A stretch of 64,000 bases of DNA from Hyphomicrobiales bacterium (GCA_027489535.1 JAIXZO010000018.1:124001-188000); one strand, 5' to 3'; numbered from the stretch's first letter, positions 23,916 to 33,039 are shown. Numbers and translations: made by a program. The notes: a model not told the origin generated them from the sequence alone.

Positions 23916-24015
23916 CGTCGTCCGCGCCCTATAACAGCGGTGGTGAAGCGTCGGCGGCATCCGTTTCCTTTGCGATGCGGGTCGATGACGCGACAGTCAG
24001 CAACGGGACGGGTTA

Positions 24016-24618
24016 ATGACCGGTGACTTTACGGAGCGCGACGAGCCTTTCGCGCTTTTTGCGTCGTGGTTCGACGAGGCCAAGGCCTCCGAGCCGAACG
24101 ATCCCAACGCCATGGCGCTCTCCACCGTGGACGAGACCGGCTTGCCGGACGTGCGCATGGTGCTGATGAAGGGCTTCGACGAGCAGGGCTTCGTGTTCTA
24201 CACGAATACCGAATCCGCGAAGGGGCGCGAACTCCTCGGCCAACCCAAAGCCGCGGCCGTGTTCCACTGGAAGAGCCTGCACCGTCAGGTGCGTCTGCGC
24301 GGCCCCGCCGAGCGCGTTTCCGACGAGGAAGCCGACGCCTATTTCGCGAGCCGCCCGCGCGACAGCCGCATCGGGGCATGGGCGAGCCGCCAATCGCGCC
24401 CGCTCGAAAGCCGCTTCGCGCTGGAAAAGGCGGTCGCGAGCTACGCCGCCAAATATGCGGTCGGCGAAATCCCGCGTCCGCCGCATTGGACCGGATTCCG
24501 CATCCGGCCGTTGTATCTCGAATTCTGGCAGGACAAGCCGTTTCGCCTGCATGACCGCGCCGTATTCCGTCGTCCGCAGCCGGACGGCGCATGGACGAAG
24601 GAAAGGCTGTATCCTTGA
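24016..24618 (+). CDS. pdxH: Pyridoxamine/pyridoxine 5'-phosphate oxidase
   Basis: This 200-aa FMN enzyme oxidises PNP or PMP to pyridoxal phosphate. Visible blocks are [39 protein letters not shown] and the C-terminal [14 protein letters not shown] and R-L-Y-P end. Length is normal for PdxH. Its stop overlaps the next SDR start by four bases (TTGA), so the two are likely co-translated. Confidence 0.96.
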   Translation: MTGDFTERDEPFALFASWFDEAKASEPNDPNAMALSTVDETGLPDVRMVLMKGFDEQGFVFYTNTESAKGRELLGQPKAAAVFHWKSLHRQVRLRGPAERVSDEEADAYFASRPRDSRIGAWASRQSRPLESRFALEKAVASYAAKYAVGEIPRPPHWTGFRIRPLYLEFWQDKPFRLHDRAVFRRPQPDGAWTKERLYP

Positions 24619-25412
24619 GCAAAGCACCCTCCCGCCCGCGAGCCCCCATGCCCACGACGCCTCAAGAATCACGCTCGAACGAACCTCGCCGCACGATGCT
24701 GCTGACCGGCGCGAGCCGGGGCATCGGCCATGCCACGGTCAAGCGCTTCTCGGCGGCGGGATGGCGGGTCATCACCTGTTCGCGCCACGCCTTCCCCGAG
24801 AACTGCCCGTGGGAGATGGGGCCGGAGGATCACATCCAAGTCGATCTCTCCGACGCCGCCAACACGGTCGAAGCCATCGCGGAAATCCGCACCCGGCTCG
24901 AAGGCGGGCGGCTCGACGCGCTCGTCAACAATGCGGGCATCTCGCCCAAGGGCGAGGGCGGCGCACGTCTCGGCACCGTCGAAACCGCGCTCGCGGATTG
25001 GCAGAAGGTGTTTCAGGTCAATTTCTTCGCGCCCGTGATGCTGGCGCGCGGCCTGATCGCCGAATTGGAGACCGCCAAGGGCTCGGTGGTCAACGTCACC
25101 TCCATCGCCGGCTCGCGCGTGCATCCCTTCGCGGGCGCGGCCTATGCCACGTCGAAGGCCGCGCTGGCGGGTCTGACGCGCGAAATGGCGGCGGATTTCG
25201 GTCCGCTCGGCGTACGCGTCAACGCCATTTCGCCCGGTGAGATCGACACGGCCATCCTCTCCCCCGGCACCGACCAGCTCGTCGCCGCCCTGCCGCTGCG
25301 CCGCCTCGGCACGCCGGAGGAAGTCGCCAAGGCGATCTATTTCCTCTGCACCGAGCAATCGAGCTACGTCACCGGCTCCGAAATCCACATCAACGGCGGC
25401 CAGCACGTGTGA
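24615..25412 (+). CDS. SDR family oxidoreductase
   Basis: This classical short-chain dehydrogenase has T-G-A-S-R-G-I-G-H for the cofactor, N-N-A-G-I-S, the catalytic S-x-Y-x3-K set (V-T-S-I-A-G and Y-A-T-S-K) and a C-terminal [12 protein letters not shown]. The TTG at 24615 overlaps the pdxH stop and has AAGG upstream; ATG codons at 24591 and 24648 are alternatives, the latter giving 254 residues. This gene is a frequent partner of pdxH in Hyphomicrobiales; the substrate is not known. Confidence 0.88.
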   Translation: MSKAPSRPRAPMPTTPQESRSNEPRRTMLLTGASRGIGHATVKRFSAAGWRVITCSRHAFPENCPWEMGPEDHIQVDLSDAANTVEAIAEIRTRLEGGRLDALVNNAGISPKGEGGARLGTVETALADWQKVFQVNFFAPVMLARGLIAELETAKGSVVNVTSIAGSRVHPFAGAAYATSKAALAGLTREMAADFGPLGVRVNAISPGEIDTAILSPGTDQLVAALPLRRLGTPEEVAKAIYFLCTEQSSYVTGSEIHINGGQHV

Positions 25413-25431
25413 GGGTTGGCCCCGGCCCCAA

Positions 25432-25456
25432 GGTTGGCTAACATCGTTGGCCAACC
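25432..25456 (+). promoter_or_regulatory. Probable operator/promoter of the toxin-antitoxin operon
   Basis: An inverted repeat with one mismatch, GGTTGGCTAAC-atc-GTTGGCCAACC, lies 15 bases before the antitoxin ATG. It contains TAACAT, which could be a -10 box. A third half-site (GGTTGGCC) starts at 25414. This is the usual layout of an operator autoregulated by antitoxin. Confidence 0.65.
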
Positions 25457-25470
25457 CTGCGAGGTCCGCC

Positions 25471-25755
25471 ATGCGCAAGACCGTCCCGCGTCCCCTCAAG
25501 CCGCTGTCGGGGCGAGTCGTCCCGATCCATGAGGCAAAGACCCATCTCTCCAAGCTCGTCGCCGCCGCCGAGGCGGGCGAGGAGGTGGTGATCGCACGCG
25601 GGGACGTGCCCGTGGCCAAACTGGTGCCGCTCGTCGCTCCGGCCGAACCGATCCGCAAACGCAAGGCGGGAACGCTGAAGGGCAGGATCTCGCTCGGCCC
25701 CGAATTTTTCGATCCGCTGCCCGACGACGAAATCGCGCTGTGGGAAGGCCGATGA
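25471..25755 (+). CDS. Phd/YefM-type antitoxin
   Basis: This 94-aa protein has an N-terminal Phd/YefM-like fold (I-H-E-A-K-T-H-L-S-K-L-V-A-A-A-E-A-G-E-E-V-V-I-A-R-G-D-V-P-V segment, residues 19-48) that binds DNA as a dimer, then a basic hinge and an acidic C-terminal tail (D-P-L-P-D-D-E-I-A-L-W) that should cap the toxin. The stop overlaps the toxin start (ATGA). An inverted repeat just upstream is the likely autoregulatory site. Confidence 0.88.
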   Translation: MRKTVPRPLKPLSGRVVPIHEAKTHLSKLVAAAEAGEEVVIARGDVPVAKLVPLVAPAEPIRKRKAGTLKGRISLGPEFFDPLPDDEIALWEGR

Positions 25756-26144
25756 GGCTGATTCTCGATACCCACGCACTGATCTGGTTCGTTCAAGACG
25801 CCGCCCGCCTGCCGCAAGCGACCAAGGACGCGATCGAGACGGCTGCGGAGGTCTTCGTGAGCGCCGCGAGCCTGTGGGAGATGACGACGAAGCACCGGGC
25901 CGGAAAACTGCCCGAGATCGGCCCCCTGCTCGCCGACTACGAACGGATCTTTGCGCAGGACGACATCCGCCCGCTTCCTGTCGACCTTCGCCACGCCGCG
26001 CTCGCGGGCGGGATGGACGGGGAGCATAAGGATCCTTTCGACCGCATGCTCTGCGCGCAGGCTATCGTGGAAAACCTGACCATCGTCTCCGCCGACAAGG
26101 CCCTCGACGCCTTCGGCGTCGTCCGCCTGTGGCACGCCGCGTGA
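25752..26144 (+). CDS. PIN-domain toxin (VapC-like ribonuclease)
   Basis: This 130-aa protein has the PIN nuclease acidic residues in order: L-D-T-H-A-L-I-W at the N-terminus (D6), S-A-A-S-L-W-E-M, H-K-D-P-F-D-R-M-L-C-A-Q-A and V-S-A-D-K-A-L. It belongs to the D-T-H-A-L-I-W subgroup of PIN toxins paired with Phd-type antitoxins; targets in this group are usually tRNA or rRNA, but that is not shown here. Start and stop each overlap a neighbour by four bases (antitoxin upstream, NUDIX downstream). Confidence 0.9.
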   Translation: MRLILDTHALIWFVQDAARLPQATKDAIETAAEVFVSAASLWEMTTKHRAGKLPEIGPLLADYERIFAQDDIRPLPVDLRHAALAGGMDGEHKDPFDRMLCAQAIVENLTIVSADKALDAFGVVRLWHAA

Positions 26145-26575
26145 CCGAGTCCCGCCTCTACCCGACCCGGCCCTTCCTCGCGGCCAGCGTCGCGGTGTTC
26201 CGGGACGGCAAGGTTCTGCTCGCCTCGCGCACCAAGGCCCCCGCCGCCGACGTGTTCTCGCTGCCGGGCGGTCTCGTCGAAATCGGCGAGACGCTGCAGC
26301 AGGCGGCGTTGCGCGAATTGATGGAAGAGGTCTGCGTCTCGGCCGAGATCGTCGGCTTCGCGGGCCATGTCGACATCATCGAGCGCGACGCGGACGACCG
26401 CGTCCTGCGCCACTTCGTCGTCAATGCCTTCGCCGCCCGCTGGCTCGGCGGCGAACCGCAGACCGGCCCCGAAGCCGGCGAAGTCCGCTGGATCGAGCCG
26501 AGCCGCGTCGGCGAACTGCCGACGAGCCCCGATCTGGCGAGGCTCGTCAATGCGGCGGCCGCACTGATCCGCTGA
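26141..26575 (+). CDS. NUDIX hydrolase
   Basis: This 144-aa protein contains a complete NUDIX box: G-L-V-E-I-G-E-T followed by R-E-L-M-E-E-V. It probably cleaves a nucleoside diphosphate linkage (ADP-ribose or an oxidised nucleotide); the sequence before the box resembles ADP-ribose pyrophosphatase-type proteins. The GTG start overlaps the toxin stop (GTGA), so expression is coupled to the toxin-antitoxin genes. Confidence 0.9.
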   Translation: MTESRLYPTRPFLAASVAVFRDGKVLLASRTKAPAADVFSLPGGLVEIGETLQQAALRELMEEVCVSAEIVGFAGHVDIIERDADDRVLRHFVVNAFAARWLGGEPQTGPEAGEVRWIEPSRVGELPTSPDLARLVNAAAALIR

Positions 26576-26600
26576 CCGCCCTGTTTCGAACGCGGCCGCC

Positions 26601-27935
26601 TCAGCGCGGCAGCGCTTCCTCGAACAGCACCGGCGCGCCCTGCCCTGCGCTCACCAATTCGCCTTCCCACATCACGCGGTTGCCGCGGATGATCGTGCCT
26701 ACCGGCCAGCCCTGCACGCTCACGCCGTCATAGGGCGTCCAGCCGCATTTCGAGGCGACCTTGGCGTTGGTGATGGTTTCGCGGCGCTTCATGTCCACCA
26801 CGGTGAAATCGGCGTCGTAGCCGAGCGCGATGCGGCCCTTTGTGGCGATGCCGAAGATGCGCTGCGGGCCGGCGCTCGTCAGGTCGACGAAACGTTCGAG
26901 GCTCAGGCGTCCCGCATTCACGTGGTCCAGCATCAGCGGCACCAGCGTCTGCACGCCCGTCATGCCCGAGGGCGAGTTCGGATAGGGCTTCGCCTTCTCT
27001 TCCAACAAATGCGGCGCGTGGTCGGAGCCGATCACGTCGGCCACGCTCTGCGCGATGCCCCACCACAAGGCGTCGCGATGCTCGGCAGTGCGGACCGGCG
27101 GGTTCATTTGCGCCAGCGTGCCGAGGCGCTCGTAACAGTCGGGCGCCGCGAGCGTGAGATGATGCGGCGTGATCTCGCAGGTCGCCACGTCCTTCTTGTC
27201 GGCCAGCCAGCGGATTTCCTCGGCGGTGGAGATGTGCAGCACGTGGATCTTCGCGCCGACCTTGCGGGCGATGCCGACGAGCCGCTCCGTGCAGCGCATG
27301 GCCACTTCGGACGAGCGCCAGACGGGGTGCGAACGCGGATCGCCCTCGACCCGCAATCCCTTGCGGTCGCGCAACATCTGCTCGTCTTCGGAATGGAACG
27401 CCGCGCGGCGGCGGGTGACGGAAAGAATGGCCTCGACGCCCGCATCGTCCTCCACCAGCAGCGAGCCGGTGGACGATCCCATGAACACCTTGATGCCCGC
27501 CGCGCCCGGCAGACGCTCCAGTTCCGGGAGGTCGCGGACATTGTCATGCGTGCCGCCGACCCAGAAGGCGAAGTCGGAATGCATCCGCCGCGTGCCGCGC
27601 CGCACCTTGTCGGCCAGCGTGTCGGCCGAGGTGGTCAGCGGGTTGGTGTTCGGCATCTCGAACACGGCCGTCACGCCGCCCATCACGGCGGAGAGCGAGC
27701 CGCTTTCGAGGTCTTCCTTGTGTTCGAGGCCGGGCTCGCGGAAATGCACCTGGCTGTCGATGACGCCGGGCAGCACGTGAAGGCCGGTGCAGTCGATCGT
27801 CTCCGCCGCGCCGCCGCCCGCGAGATCGCCGATGGCGACGATGCGCCCGCCGCGGACGCCGACGTCGCGGATGCCGACGCCGTCCTGATTCACGACCGTT
27901 CCGTTCTTCAGAACCAGATCATAGCTCGACGTCAT
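26601..27935 (-). CDS. pyrC: Dihydroorotase (class I)
   Basis: This 444-aa amidohydrolase has the metal-site motifs H-F-R-E-P-G-L-E-H-K-E-D, the probable carboxylated lysine in G-I-K-V-F-M-G-S-S-T-G, H-V-L-H-I-S-T-A-E-E-I and the catalytic D-H-A-P-H. It resembles the long class I type and falls close to AllB/hydantoinase proteins, so allantoinase is a weaker alternative. GGAGGG precedes the ATG at 27935. It converges with the NUDIX gene and is divergent from ygfZ, an arrangement common in rhizobia where it is annotated as dihydroorotase. Confidence 0.88.
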   Translation of the reverse strand: MTSSYDLVLKNGTVVNQDGVGIRDVGVRGGRIVAIGDLAGGGAAETIDCTGLHVLPGVIDSQVHFREPGLEHKEDLESGSLSAVMGGVTAVFEMPNTNPLTTSADTLADKVRRGTRRMHSDFAFWVGGTHDNVRDLPELERLPGAAGIKVFMGSSTGSLLVEDDAGVEAILSVTRRRAAFHSEDEQMLRDRKGLRVEGDPRSHPVWRSSEVAMRCTERLVGIARKVGAKIHVLHISTAEEIRWLADKKDVATCEITPHHLTLAAPDCYERLGTLAQMNPPVRTAEHRDALWWGIAQSVADVIGSDHAPHLLEEKAKPYPNSPSGMTGVQTLVPLMLDHVNAGRLSLERFVDLTSAGPQRIFGIATKGRIALGYDADFTVVDMKRRETITNAKVASKCGWTPYDGVSVQGWPVGTIIRGNRVMWEGELVSAGQGAPVLFEEALPR

Positions 27936-28019
27936 CGCGATCCCTCCCGCACGGCCCTTGAGGCCCCGTTCTTCGCGGCATACGTAAGGACCCCGACTGA
28001 CGCAAGCGAGGAGCGCCGG

Positions 28020-28910
28020 ATGCCGAACGCCTTTCTGCCCGAACGAGGCGTGGTGAAGGTCACCGGCCCCGACGCACGCACCTTTCTGAACGGACTTTTG
28101 ACCAGCGACACGGGGTCCGTGAGCTACGAGAAGGCGCGCTATGCCGCACTCCTCACGCCGCAAGGCAAGGTTCTCGCCGACATGATCGTGTCGGAGGCCG
28201 AGGAGCCTTGGGGCGGCGGCTTCCAGCTCGATTGCTCCCGCGCGCTCGCCCCCGACATCGCGAAGCGGCTCGGCATGTACAAGCTGCGCGCCAAGGTCGA
28301 AATCGTGGACATCAGCGATTCGGCCGGCGTAGTCGCCTTCTGGTCCGGCGAAAGCCCGCCCGAGGAAGACGGCGTCACCTATGACGACCCGCGACTTCCC
28401 GCCCTCGGCGTGCGCATGATCACCGCGCGCGAGCACGCCAAGGAACTCGGTTCCGTCGATGCCGAAGCCTATCACGAGCATCGCGTGTCGCTCGGCGTGC
28501 CCGAAACCGGCCGCGACTTCATCGCCGGCGACGTCTTCCCGCACGAGATCGACATGGACCAACTCGGCGGCGTCGATTTCGACAAGGGCTGCTACGTCGG
28601 CCAAGAGGTCGTTTCCCGCATGCAGCATCGCGGCACCGCGCGCACCCGCATCGTCCCCGTTCAATTCCGCGAAGGCTTTTCGGCCCCGGAAGGCAGCGAA
28701 GTCTTCGCCGGCGGGAAGCCCGCCGGCCGCATCGGCTCCGTCGCGCCCGGCGGCCGGGCGCTCGCGCTGGTGCGGCTCGACCGTATCGACGACGCGATCC
28801 GCGCGGGCGAGCGCGTCACCTCGGGCGGTCTCGAACTCGATGCGGTGAAGCCCTCTTGGGCCCGCTTCCCCTTCCCCGGCGAAGGCGAAGCCGTTACCAC
28901 CGGGGCATGA
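28020..28910 (+). CDS. ygfZ: YgfZ/GcvT-fold iron-sulfur assembly protein
   Basis: This 296-aa tetrahydrofolate-binding protein supports maturation of certain Fe-S enzymes. The diagnostic K-G-C-Y-V-G-Q-E motif is present at about residue 192 (the Cys is essential in homologues). The N-terminal barrel starts R-G-V-V-K-V-T-G-P-D-A-R-T-F-L-N-G-L-L. GAGGAG precedes the ATG. The stop overlaps the next ATG, making a tight run with tag and the HD gene. Confidence 0.93.
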   Translation: MPNAFLPERGVVKVTGPDARTFLNGLLTSDTGSVSYEKARYAALLTPQGKVLADMIVSEAEEPWGGGFQLDCSRALAPDIAKRLGMYKLRAKVEIVDISDSAGVVAFWSGESPPEEDGVTYDDPRLPALGVRMITAREHAKELGSVDAEAYHEHRVSLGVPETGRDFIAGDVFPHEIDMDQLGGVDFDKGCYVGQEVVSRMQHRGTARTRIVPVQFREGFSAPEGSEVFAGGKPAGRIGSVAPGGRALALVRLDRIDDAIRAGERVTSGGLELDAVKPSWARFPFPGEGEAVTTGA

Positions 28911-29518
28911 TCGAGCGCGTCGCCATTCTGCATCCGGACGGCAAAAGCCGCTGCCCTTGGCCGGGCACGGATCCGCTTTACGTCGCCTATCACGACACCG
29001 ATTGGGGCGTGCCGGAGTTCGACGACCGGGCCCTGTTCGAAAAGCTGATCCTCGACGGCTTTCAGGCCGGACTGTCGTGGATCACCATCCTGCGCAAGCG
29101 CGAGGCCTTCCGCGCCGCCTTCGACGGCTTCGAACCCGCCGTCATCGCAGGCTACGGCCCCGACAAGATCGAGGCGCTGATGGCCGATGCGGGCATCGTG
29201 CGCAACCGCTCCAAGATCGTCTCGAGCGTGGCGAGCGCGAGGGCTTGGGGCGAGATCCAGTCCCGCGAAGGCTTCTCGCATTTTCTCTGGAAGCATCTCG
29301 ACGGCCGCCCCCGCCAAAACGCCTTCCGCAGCTCCGCCGAGGTTCCGACTTCCGACGAAACCTCGCTGCGCATCTCGAAGGAATTGCGCAAGGCGGGGTT
29401 CAACTTCGTCGGGCCCACCATAGTCTACGCCTTCATGCAGGCCGTCGGCATGGTCAACGACCACCTCACCGGCTGTTTCCGCCACGAGGAAGTCCGCGCG
29501 CTGGGAGAGCGGACGTGA
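28907..29518 (+). CDS. tag: DNA-3-methyladenine glycosylase I
   Basis: This 203-aa base-excision enzyme removes 3-methyladenine. It has the N-terminal R-C-P-W-P-G, Y-H-D-T-D-W-G-V-P aromatic pocket segment, L-S-W-I-T-I-L-R-K-R and the C-terminal H-L-T-G-C-F-R-H, which supplies the His and Cys zinc ligands with the N-terminal Cys and His. The length is typical. It is overlapped on both sides by four bases (ATGA upstream, GTGA downstream). Confidence 0.95.
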   Translation: MIERVAILHPDGKSRCPWPGTDPLYVAYHDTDWGVPEFDDRALFEKLILDGFQAGLSWITILRKREAFRAAFDGFEPAVIAGYGPDKIEALMADAGIVRNRSKIVSSVASARAWGEIQSREGFSHFLWKHLDGRPRQNAFRSSAEVPTSDETSLRISKELRKAGFNFVGPTIVYAFMQAVGMVNDHLTGCFRHEEVRALGERT

Positions 29519-30135
29519 CCGACAAGCGCCCGCGCGCCTGGCAGCGCATGTTGTCCGGCCGCCGGCTCGACCTGCTCGATCCCTCCCCGCTCGACGTGGA
29601 GATCGAGGACATCGCGCACGGCCTGTCCCGCGTCGCCCGCTGGAACGGCCAGACCCTCGGCGATCACGGCTATTCCGTCGCCCAGCACTCGCTCCTCGTC
29701 GAAGCCGTCGCCCGGCAGGCGACGCCCGGTCTCGGGCCGGACATGCTGCTCTGCGTGCTGCTGCACGATGCGCCCGAATATGTGATCGGCGACATGATCT
29801 CGCCCTTCAAGGCCGTGCTCGGCGGCGACTACAAGGCGGTCGAAGCGCGGCTTGCGGCCGCGATCCACATCCGTTTCGGCCTGCCTCCCGTCCCCTCCAA
29901 AACCACGCTGGCCCTCACCAAAGCCGCCGACCGCGCCGCCGCGCATCTCGAAGCGGTGAAGCTCGCGGGCTTCTCCATCGACGAAGCGCTGAAATTCTTC
30001 GGCCGCCCGCTCGCAATGCCGCGCGACGCCGACACCTACCTGATCCCTTGGACGCCCGAGGAAGCAAAGTCCCGCTTCGTCGCGCGGTTCGATGCGCTGT
30101 CGCGCGCTCTCGCTCCCGCAGCCGAACGGACATAG
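29515..30135 (+). CDS. HD-domain phosphohydrolase
   Basis: This 206-aa protein has the HD metal site H-D-A-P-E-Y near residue 81, preceded by Q-H-S-L-L-V-E-A and followed by a second conserved Asp in the A-D-R-A-A segment. It resembles the YfbR/5'-nucleotidase type of HD hydrolases found next to tag. The substrate is probably a nucleotide and is not fixed by sequence. The GTG start overlaps the tag stop. Confidence 0.87.
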   Translation: MTDKRPRAWQRMLSGRRLDLLDPSPLDVEIEDIAHGLSRVARWNGQTLGDHGYSVAQHSLLVEAVARQATPGLGPDMLLCVLLHDAPEYVIGDMISPFKAVLGGDYKAVEARLAAAIHIRFGLPPVPSKTTLALTKAADRAAAHLEAVKLAGFSIDEALKFFGRPLAMPRDADTYLIPWTPEEAKSRFVARFDALSRALAPAAERT

Positions 30136-30183
30136 GATCGCGCCGAAGGTCGGGCCGATTCCGCGCCCCCAACGAGCCGAGCC

Positions 30184-30696
30184 ATGCCCTCCATTCACGT
30201 CAGTTCCCTCTCCCGCCTGCACGAGACCGTCACCGCCGTCGGCGCGAGCCATGTGGTCACGCTCATCAACGTCGCCACGCCCGTGAAGCGGCCCGATTCG
30301 ATTCCCGAGAACCGGCATCTCTTCATCGGCGTCAGCGACATCACCGAGCCGATGGACGGGCACATCCTGCCGGGCGAGGAGCATGTGAACCGCCTGCTCT
30401 CCTTCGTGCGGACATGGGATCGCGAGCGCCCCATCGTCATCCATTGCTGGGCGGGCATCAGCCGCTCCACCGCCTCCGCCTTCATCACCGCCTGCGCGCT
30501 GCGTCCGCATCTCGACGAGGCGGAACTGGCGCTGCGCCTGCGCGCCGCCGCCCCCTCCGCCACGCCCAATCCGCGCCTCGTCGCGGCGGCGGACGCCATT
30601 CTCGGCCGGGGCGGCCGGATGTCCTCCGCCATCGCCGCCATCGGCCGCGGCGCGGATGCCTATGAGGGCACGCCCTTCGAACTGCCGTGGGACTGA
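30184..30696 (+). CDS. Tyrosine/dual-specificity phosphatase-like protein
   Basis: This 170-aa protein has the P-loop H-C-W-A-G-I-S-R-S-T (H-C-x5-R) near residue 90 with an upstream acidic D-I-T-E-P loop that may hold the general acid. It matches the alphaproteobacterial family annotated as tyrosine phosphatase next to HD hydrolases. The substrate may be protein or a small phosphate ester. It lies 48 bases after the HD gene and 8 bases before nadQ. Confidence 0.87.
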   Translation: MPSIHVSSLSRLHETVTAVGASHVVTLINVATPVKRPDSIPENRHLFIGVSDITEPMDGHILPGEEHVNRLLSFVRTWDRERPIVIHCWAGISRSTASAFITACALRPHLDEAELALRLRAAAPSATPNPRLVAAADAILGRGGRMSSAIAAIGRGADAYEGTPFELPWD

Positions 30697-30703
30697 GCCG
30701 CCG

Positions 30704-31684
30704 ATGAACCCGAGCGCACCGGACACCGCGATCGAGATCGGCCTTGCGGCCGCCGTGGTCACGGTCGAACGGTCGAACCCCCAAATTCTGGTGGCGCGCA
30801 CCGACGAAACCGGCTCGGTCGAAGTGCCGTCGGGCCGCTTCGATCCGCTCGCCCACCGCACGCTCGAAATCGGGCTGCGTGATTTCGTGGCGGCGCAGAC
30901 GGGGCTCGGGCTCGGCTATGTCGAGCAGCTCTACACCTTCGGCGACCGCGGCCGGGCGGCCGGCGAGGCCGACATGCCCCGCGTCGTCTCCATCGGCTAC
31001 CTCGCTCTGACGCGCATCGACGGGCAGGCGAAGACCCTGCCGCCGGAGGCGCGCTTCCGCCCTTGGTACGGTTTCTTTCCGTGGGAAGACTGGCGCGGCG
31101 GCCGGCCCCGCATTCTCGACACGATCCAACCGCTGCTCGACGAATGGGCCGCCGACGTGGTGGCGGAGCGCGCCGACAGCGAGCGTCGCGCCCTCTCCCG
31201 CGCCGCGCGCGTGCGCCTTTCCTTCGGCATCGACGGCGCGCCGTGGGACGAGGAGAAGGTGCTCGACCGCTACGAGCTGCTTTACGAGGCGGGCCTCATC
31301 GTCGAAGCCCTGCACGACGTCCGTCCCGCCGCCTTGGCGCGCGACAAGCTGCCCGCGCTGGGCGAGCCCATGGCATACGACCACCGCCGCATCCTCGCCA
31401 CGGCGATGGGCCGGCTTCGCGCCAAGCTGAAATATCGCCCCGTCGTGTTCGAGCTGCTGCCGCCCACCTTCACGCTCACCACGCTGCAAAGCACCGTGGA
31501 AGCGATTTCAGGCCGGCACGTCCACAAGCAGAACTTCCGCCGCCTCGTCGAAAACGGCGCCCTGGTCGAACCGACCGGTGAACAGACCACCACCCGCGGC
31601 CGCCCCGCCGCTTTGTTCCGCTTCCGCCGCGACGTCCTGCAGGAACGCCCCGCCCCCGGCCTGAGGCTCGGCACACGGGGGTGA
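30704..31684 (+). CDS. nadQ: NAD biosynthesis regulator NadQ (NUDIX + winged helix)
   Basis: This 326-aa protein has an N-terminal NUDIX-like domain (residues 10-150) that lacks the catalytic G-x5-E-x7-R-E-x2-E-E box, so it should sense rather than cleave a nucleotide. The C-terminal domain is helical, with R-H-V-H-K-Q-N-F-R-R-L-V-E-N-G-A-L-V followed by R-G-R-P-A-A-L-F-R-F, typical of the DNA-binding wing of NrtR/NadQ-type regulators. In alphaproteobacteria such proteins are predicted or shown to repress nad genes. nadABC lies 3 kb downstream with palindromes upstream of nadA. The ATG at 30704 lies eight bases after the phosphatase stop. Confidence 0.8.
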   Translation: MNPSAPDTAIEIGLAAAVVTVERSNPQILVARTDETGSVEVPSGRFDPLAHRTLEIGLRDFVAAQTGLGLGYVEQLYTFGDRGRAAGEADMPRVVSIGYLALTRIDGQAKTLPPEARFRPWYGFFPWEDWRGGRPRILDTIQPLLDEWAADVVAERADSERRALSRAARVRLSFGIDGAPWDEEKVLDRYELLYEAGLIVEALHDVRPAALARDKLPALGEPMAYDHRRILATAMGRLRAKLKYRPVVFELLPPTFTLTTLQSTVEAISGRHVHKQNFRRLVENGALVEPTGEQTTTRGRPAALFRFRRDVLQERPAPGLRLGTRG

Positions 31685-31702
31685 AGCCTCCGGCTGCGGA
31701 GA

Positions 31703-32821
31703 TCAGATCCCCAGCACGGCCTCCGGCGTCACCTCCACCAGTCCCTGCGCGCGCGCCACCGGCGGGCAGGTCACCTTGCCTTCATGCACGTTGAGGCCGG
31801 CGCGCAGATGCGGGTCTTCGCGCAGCGCCGCGACCCAGCCCTTGTCGGCGAGCGCGAGAGTAAAGGGCAGCGTCACGTTGTTGAGCGCGAAGGTGGAGGT
31901 GCGGGCCACCGCGCCGGGCATGTTGGCCACGCAATAATGCACCACGTCGTCCACGACGTAAGTCGGATCGGCATGGGTGGTCGGCCGCGAGGTTTCGCAG
32001 CAGCCGCCTTGGTCGATGGCCACGTCCACGATCACCGCGCCCGATTTCATCGTCTTCAGCATGTCGCGCGTCACAAGCTTCGGGGCCTCCGCTCCGGGCA
32101 CCAACACGCAGCCGATCAGCAGATCGGCGCGCTTCACGATCTCGCGCACCGCGTCACGCGTCGAAAAAATGGTGCGCAGCCCCGTGCCGAACTGCACCGA
32201 AAGCCGCCGCAGCACGTCGGCCGAGCGGTCCACCACCGTCACGTTCGCGCCCATGCCCAAGGCGATGGTCGCGGCATGCGTGCCCGAAACGCCGCCGCCT
32301 AGGATCACCACCTCCGCCGCGGGCACGCCCGGCACGCCGCCCAGCAAGATGCCCCGTCCGCCGGCCGCCTTCTCCAGACAATGCGCGCCCACCTGCGGCG
32401 CGAGCCGGCCCGCGACCTCCGACATCGGCGTCAGCAGCGGCAGCCCGCCCGTCGGCGACGTCACGGTTTCATAAGCGATGCAGGTGGCGTTGGATCGGAT
32501 CAGGTCGCGCGTCTGTTCGGGGTCGGGCGCGAGATGGAGATAGGTGAACAACACCTGCCCCTGCCGGAGCAGCTTGCGCTCGGCCGCCAAAGGCTCCTTC
32601 ACCTTCACGATCATGTCGGCCCGCGACCACACGGCCTCGGCCTCCGCCGCGATCTCCGCGCCGGCCGCGACATAATCGGCATCCGAAATGCCCGAACCGA
32701 TCCCGGCCCCGGTCTCCACCGTCACCGCGTGCCCGTGATGCACCAGTTCCGCCACCGAGGACGGCACGAGGCCGACACGATATTCGTGGTTCTTGATCTC
32801 CTTCGGCACCCCGACCAGCAT
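31703..32821 (-). CDS. ald: Alanine dehydrogenase
   Basis: This 372-aa NAD-dependent enzyme interconverts L-alanine and pyruvate plus ammonia. It opens M-L-V-G-V-P-K-E-I-K-N-H-E-Y-R-V-G, has the substrate Lys in V-K-V-K-E-P, H-L-A-P-D, the Rossmann G-G-G-V-S-G-T-H-A-A and the conserved N-M-P-G-A-V-A-R-T-S-T. Full length. GGGAG precedes the ATG at 32821; a GTG one codon earlier is possible. No adjacent Lrp-type regulator is seen in the window. Confidence 0.96.
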   Translation of the reverse strand: MLVGVPKEIKNHEYRVGLVPSSVAELVHHGHAVTVETGAGIGSGISDADYVAAGAEIAAEAEAVWSRADMIVKVKEPLAAERKLLRQGQVLFTYLHLAPDPEQTRDLIRSNATCIAYETVTSPTGGLPLLTPMSEVAGRLAPQVGAHCLEKAAGGRGILLGGVPGVPAAEVVILGGGVSGTHAATIALGMGANVTVVDRSADVLRRLSVQFGTGLRTIFSTRDAVREIVKRADLLIGCVLVPGAEAPKLVTRDMLKTMKSGAVIVDVAIDQGGCCETSRPTTHADPTYVVDDVVHYCVANMPGAVARTSTFALNNVTLPFTLALADKGWVAALREDPHLRAGLNVHEGKVTCPPVARAQGLVEVTPEAVLGI

Positions 32822-32946
32822 CACGGATCTCCCTTTTCGGAGGAAGAACGTAAGCGCAGCCGTCCGGTTGCACGATGAGACGGATCAATGCGGCGGAGCG
32901 CTCCGCGACAAGCCTTCACGGGGGAAGACCGTGCGAGCTGCCCTCT

Positions 32947-33039
32947 CTGTCATCCCGGCCGAAGCGCCGGGACCCAGCCTCGTTCCACAATTCCCGCAAG
33001 CCTAGGTCCCGGGTCGGCTCGCGCCGCCCGGGATGACAG
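32947..33039. repeat. Palindromic intergenic repeat, family B, copy 1
   Basis: It starts CTGTCATCCCGGCC and ends GGGATGACAG, so the outer ends are inverted. Inside are GGGACCCAGCCT and CCTAGGTCCCGGG, which pair with each other. It is located between ald and xseB; copies with the same boundaries are at 49089 and 53424. Confidence 0.8.

Noticed and set aside
20638-23934. A very long open frame (about 1,100 codons) on the plus strand across kup and the dnaJ-like gene
   Set aside because: It is an out-of-frame reading of two conserved genes; its R/A/H-rich composition is typical of high-GC shadow frames.
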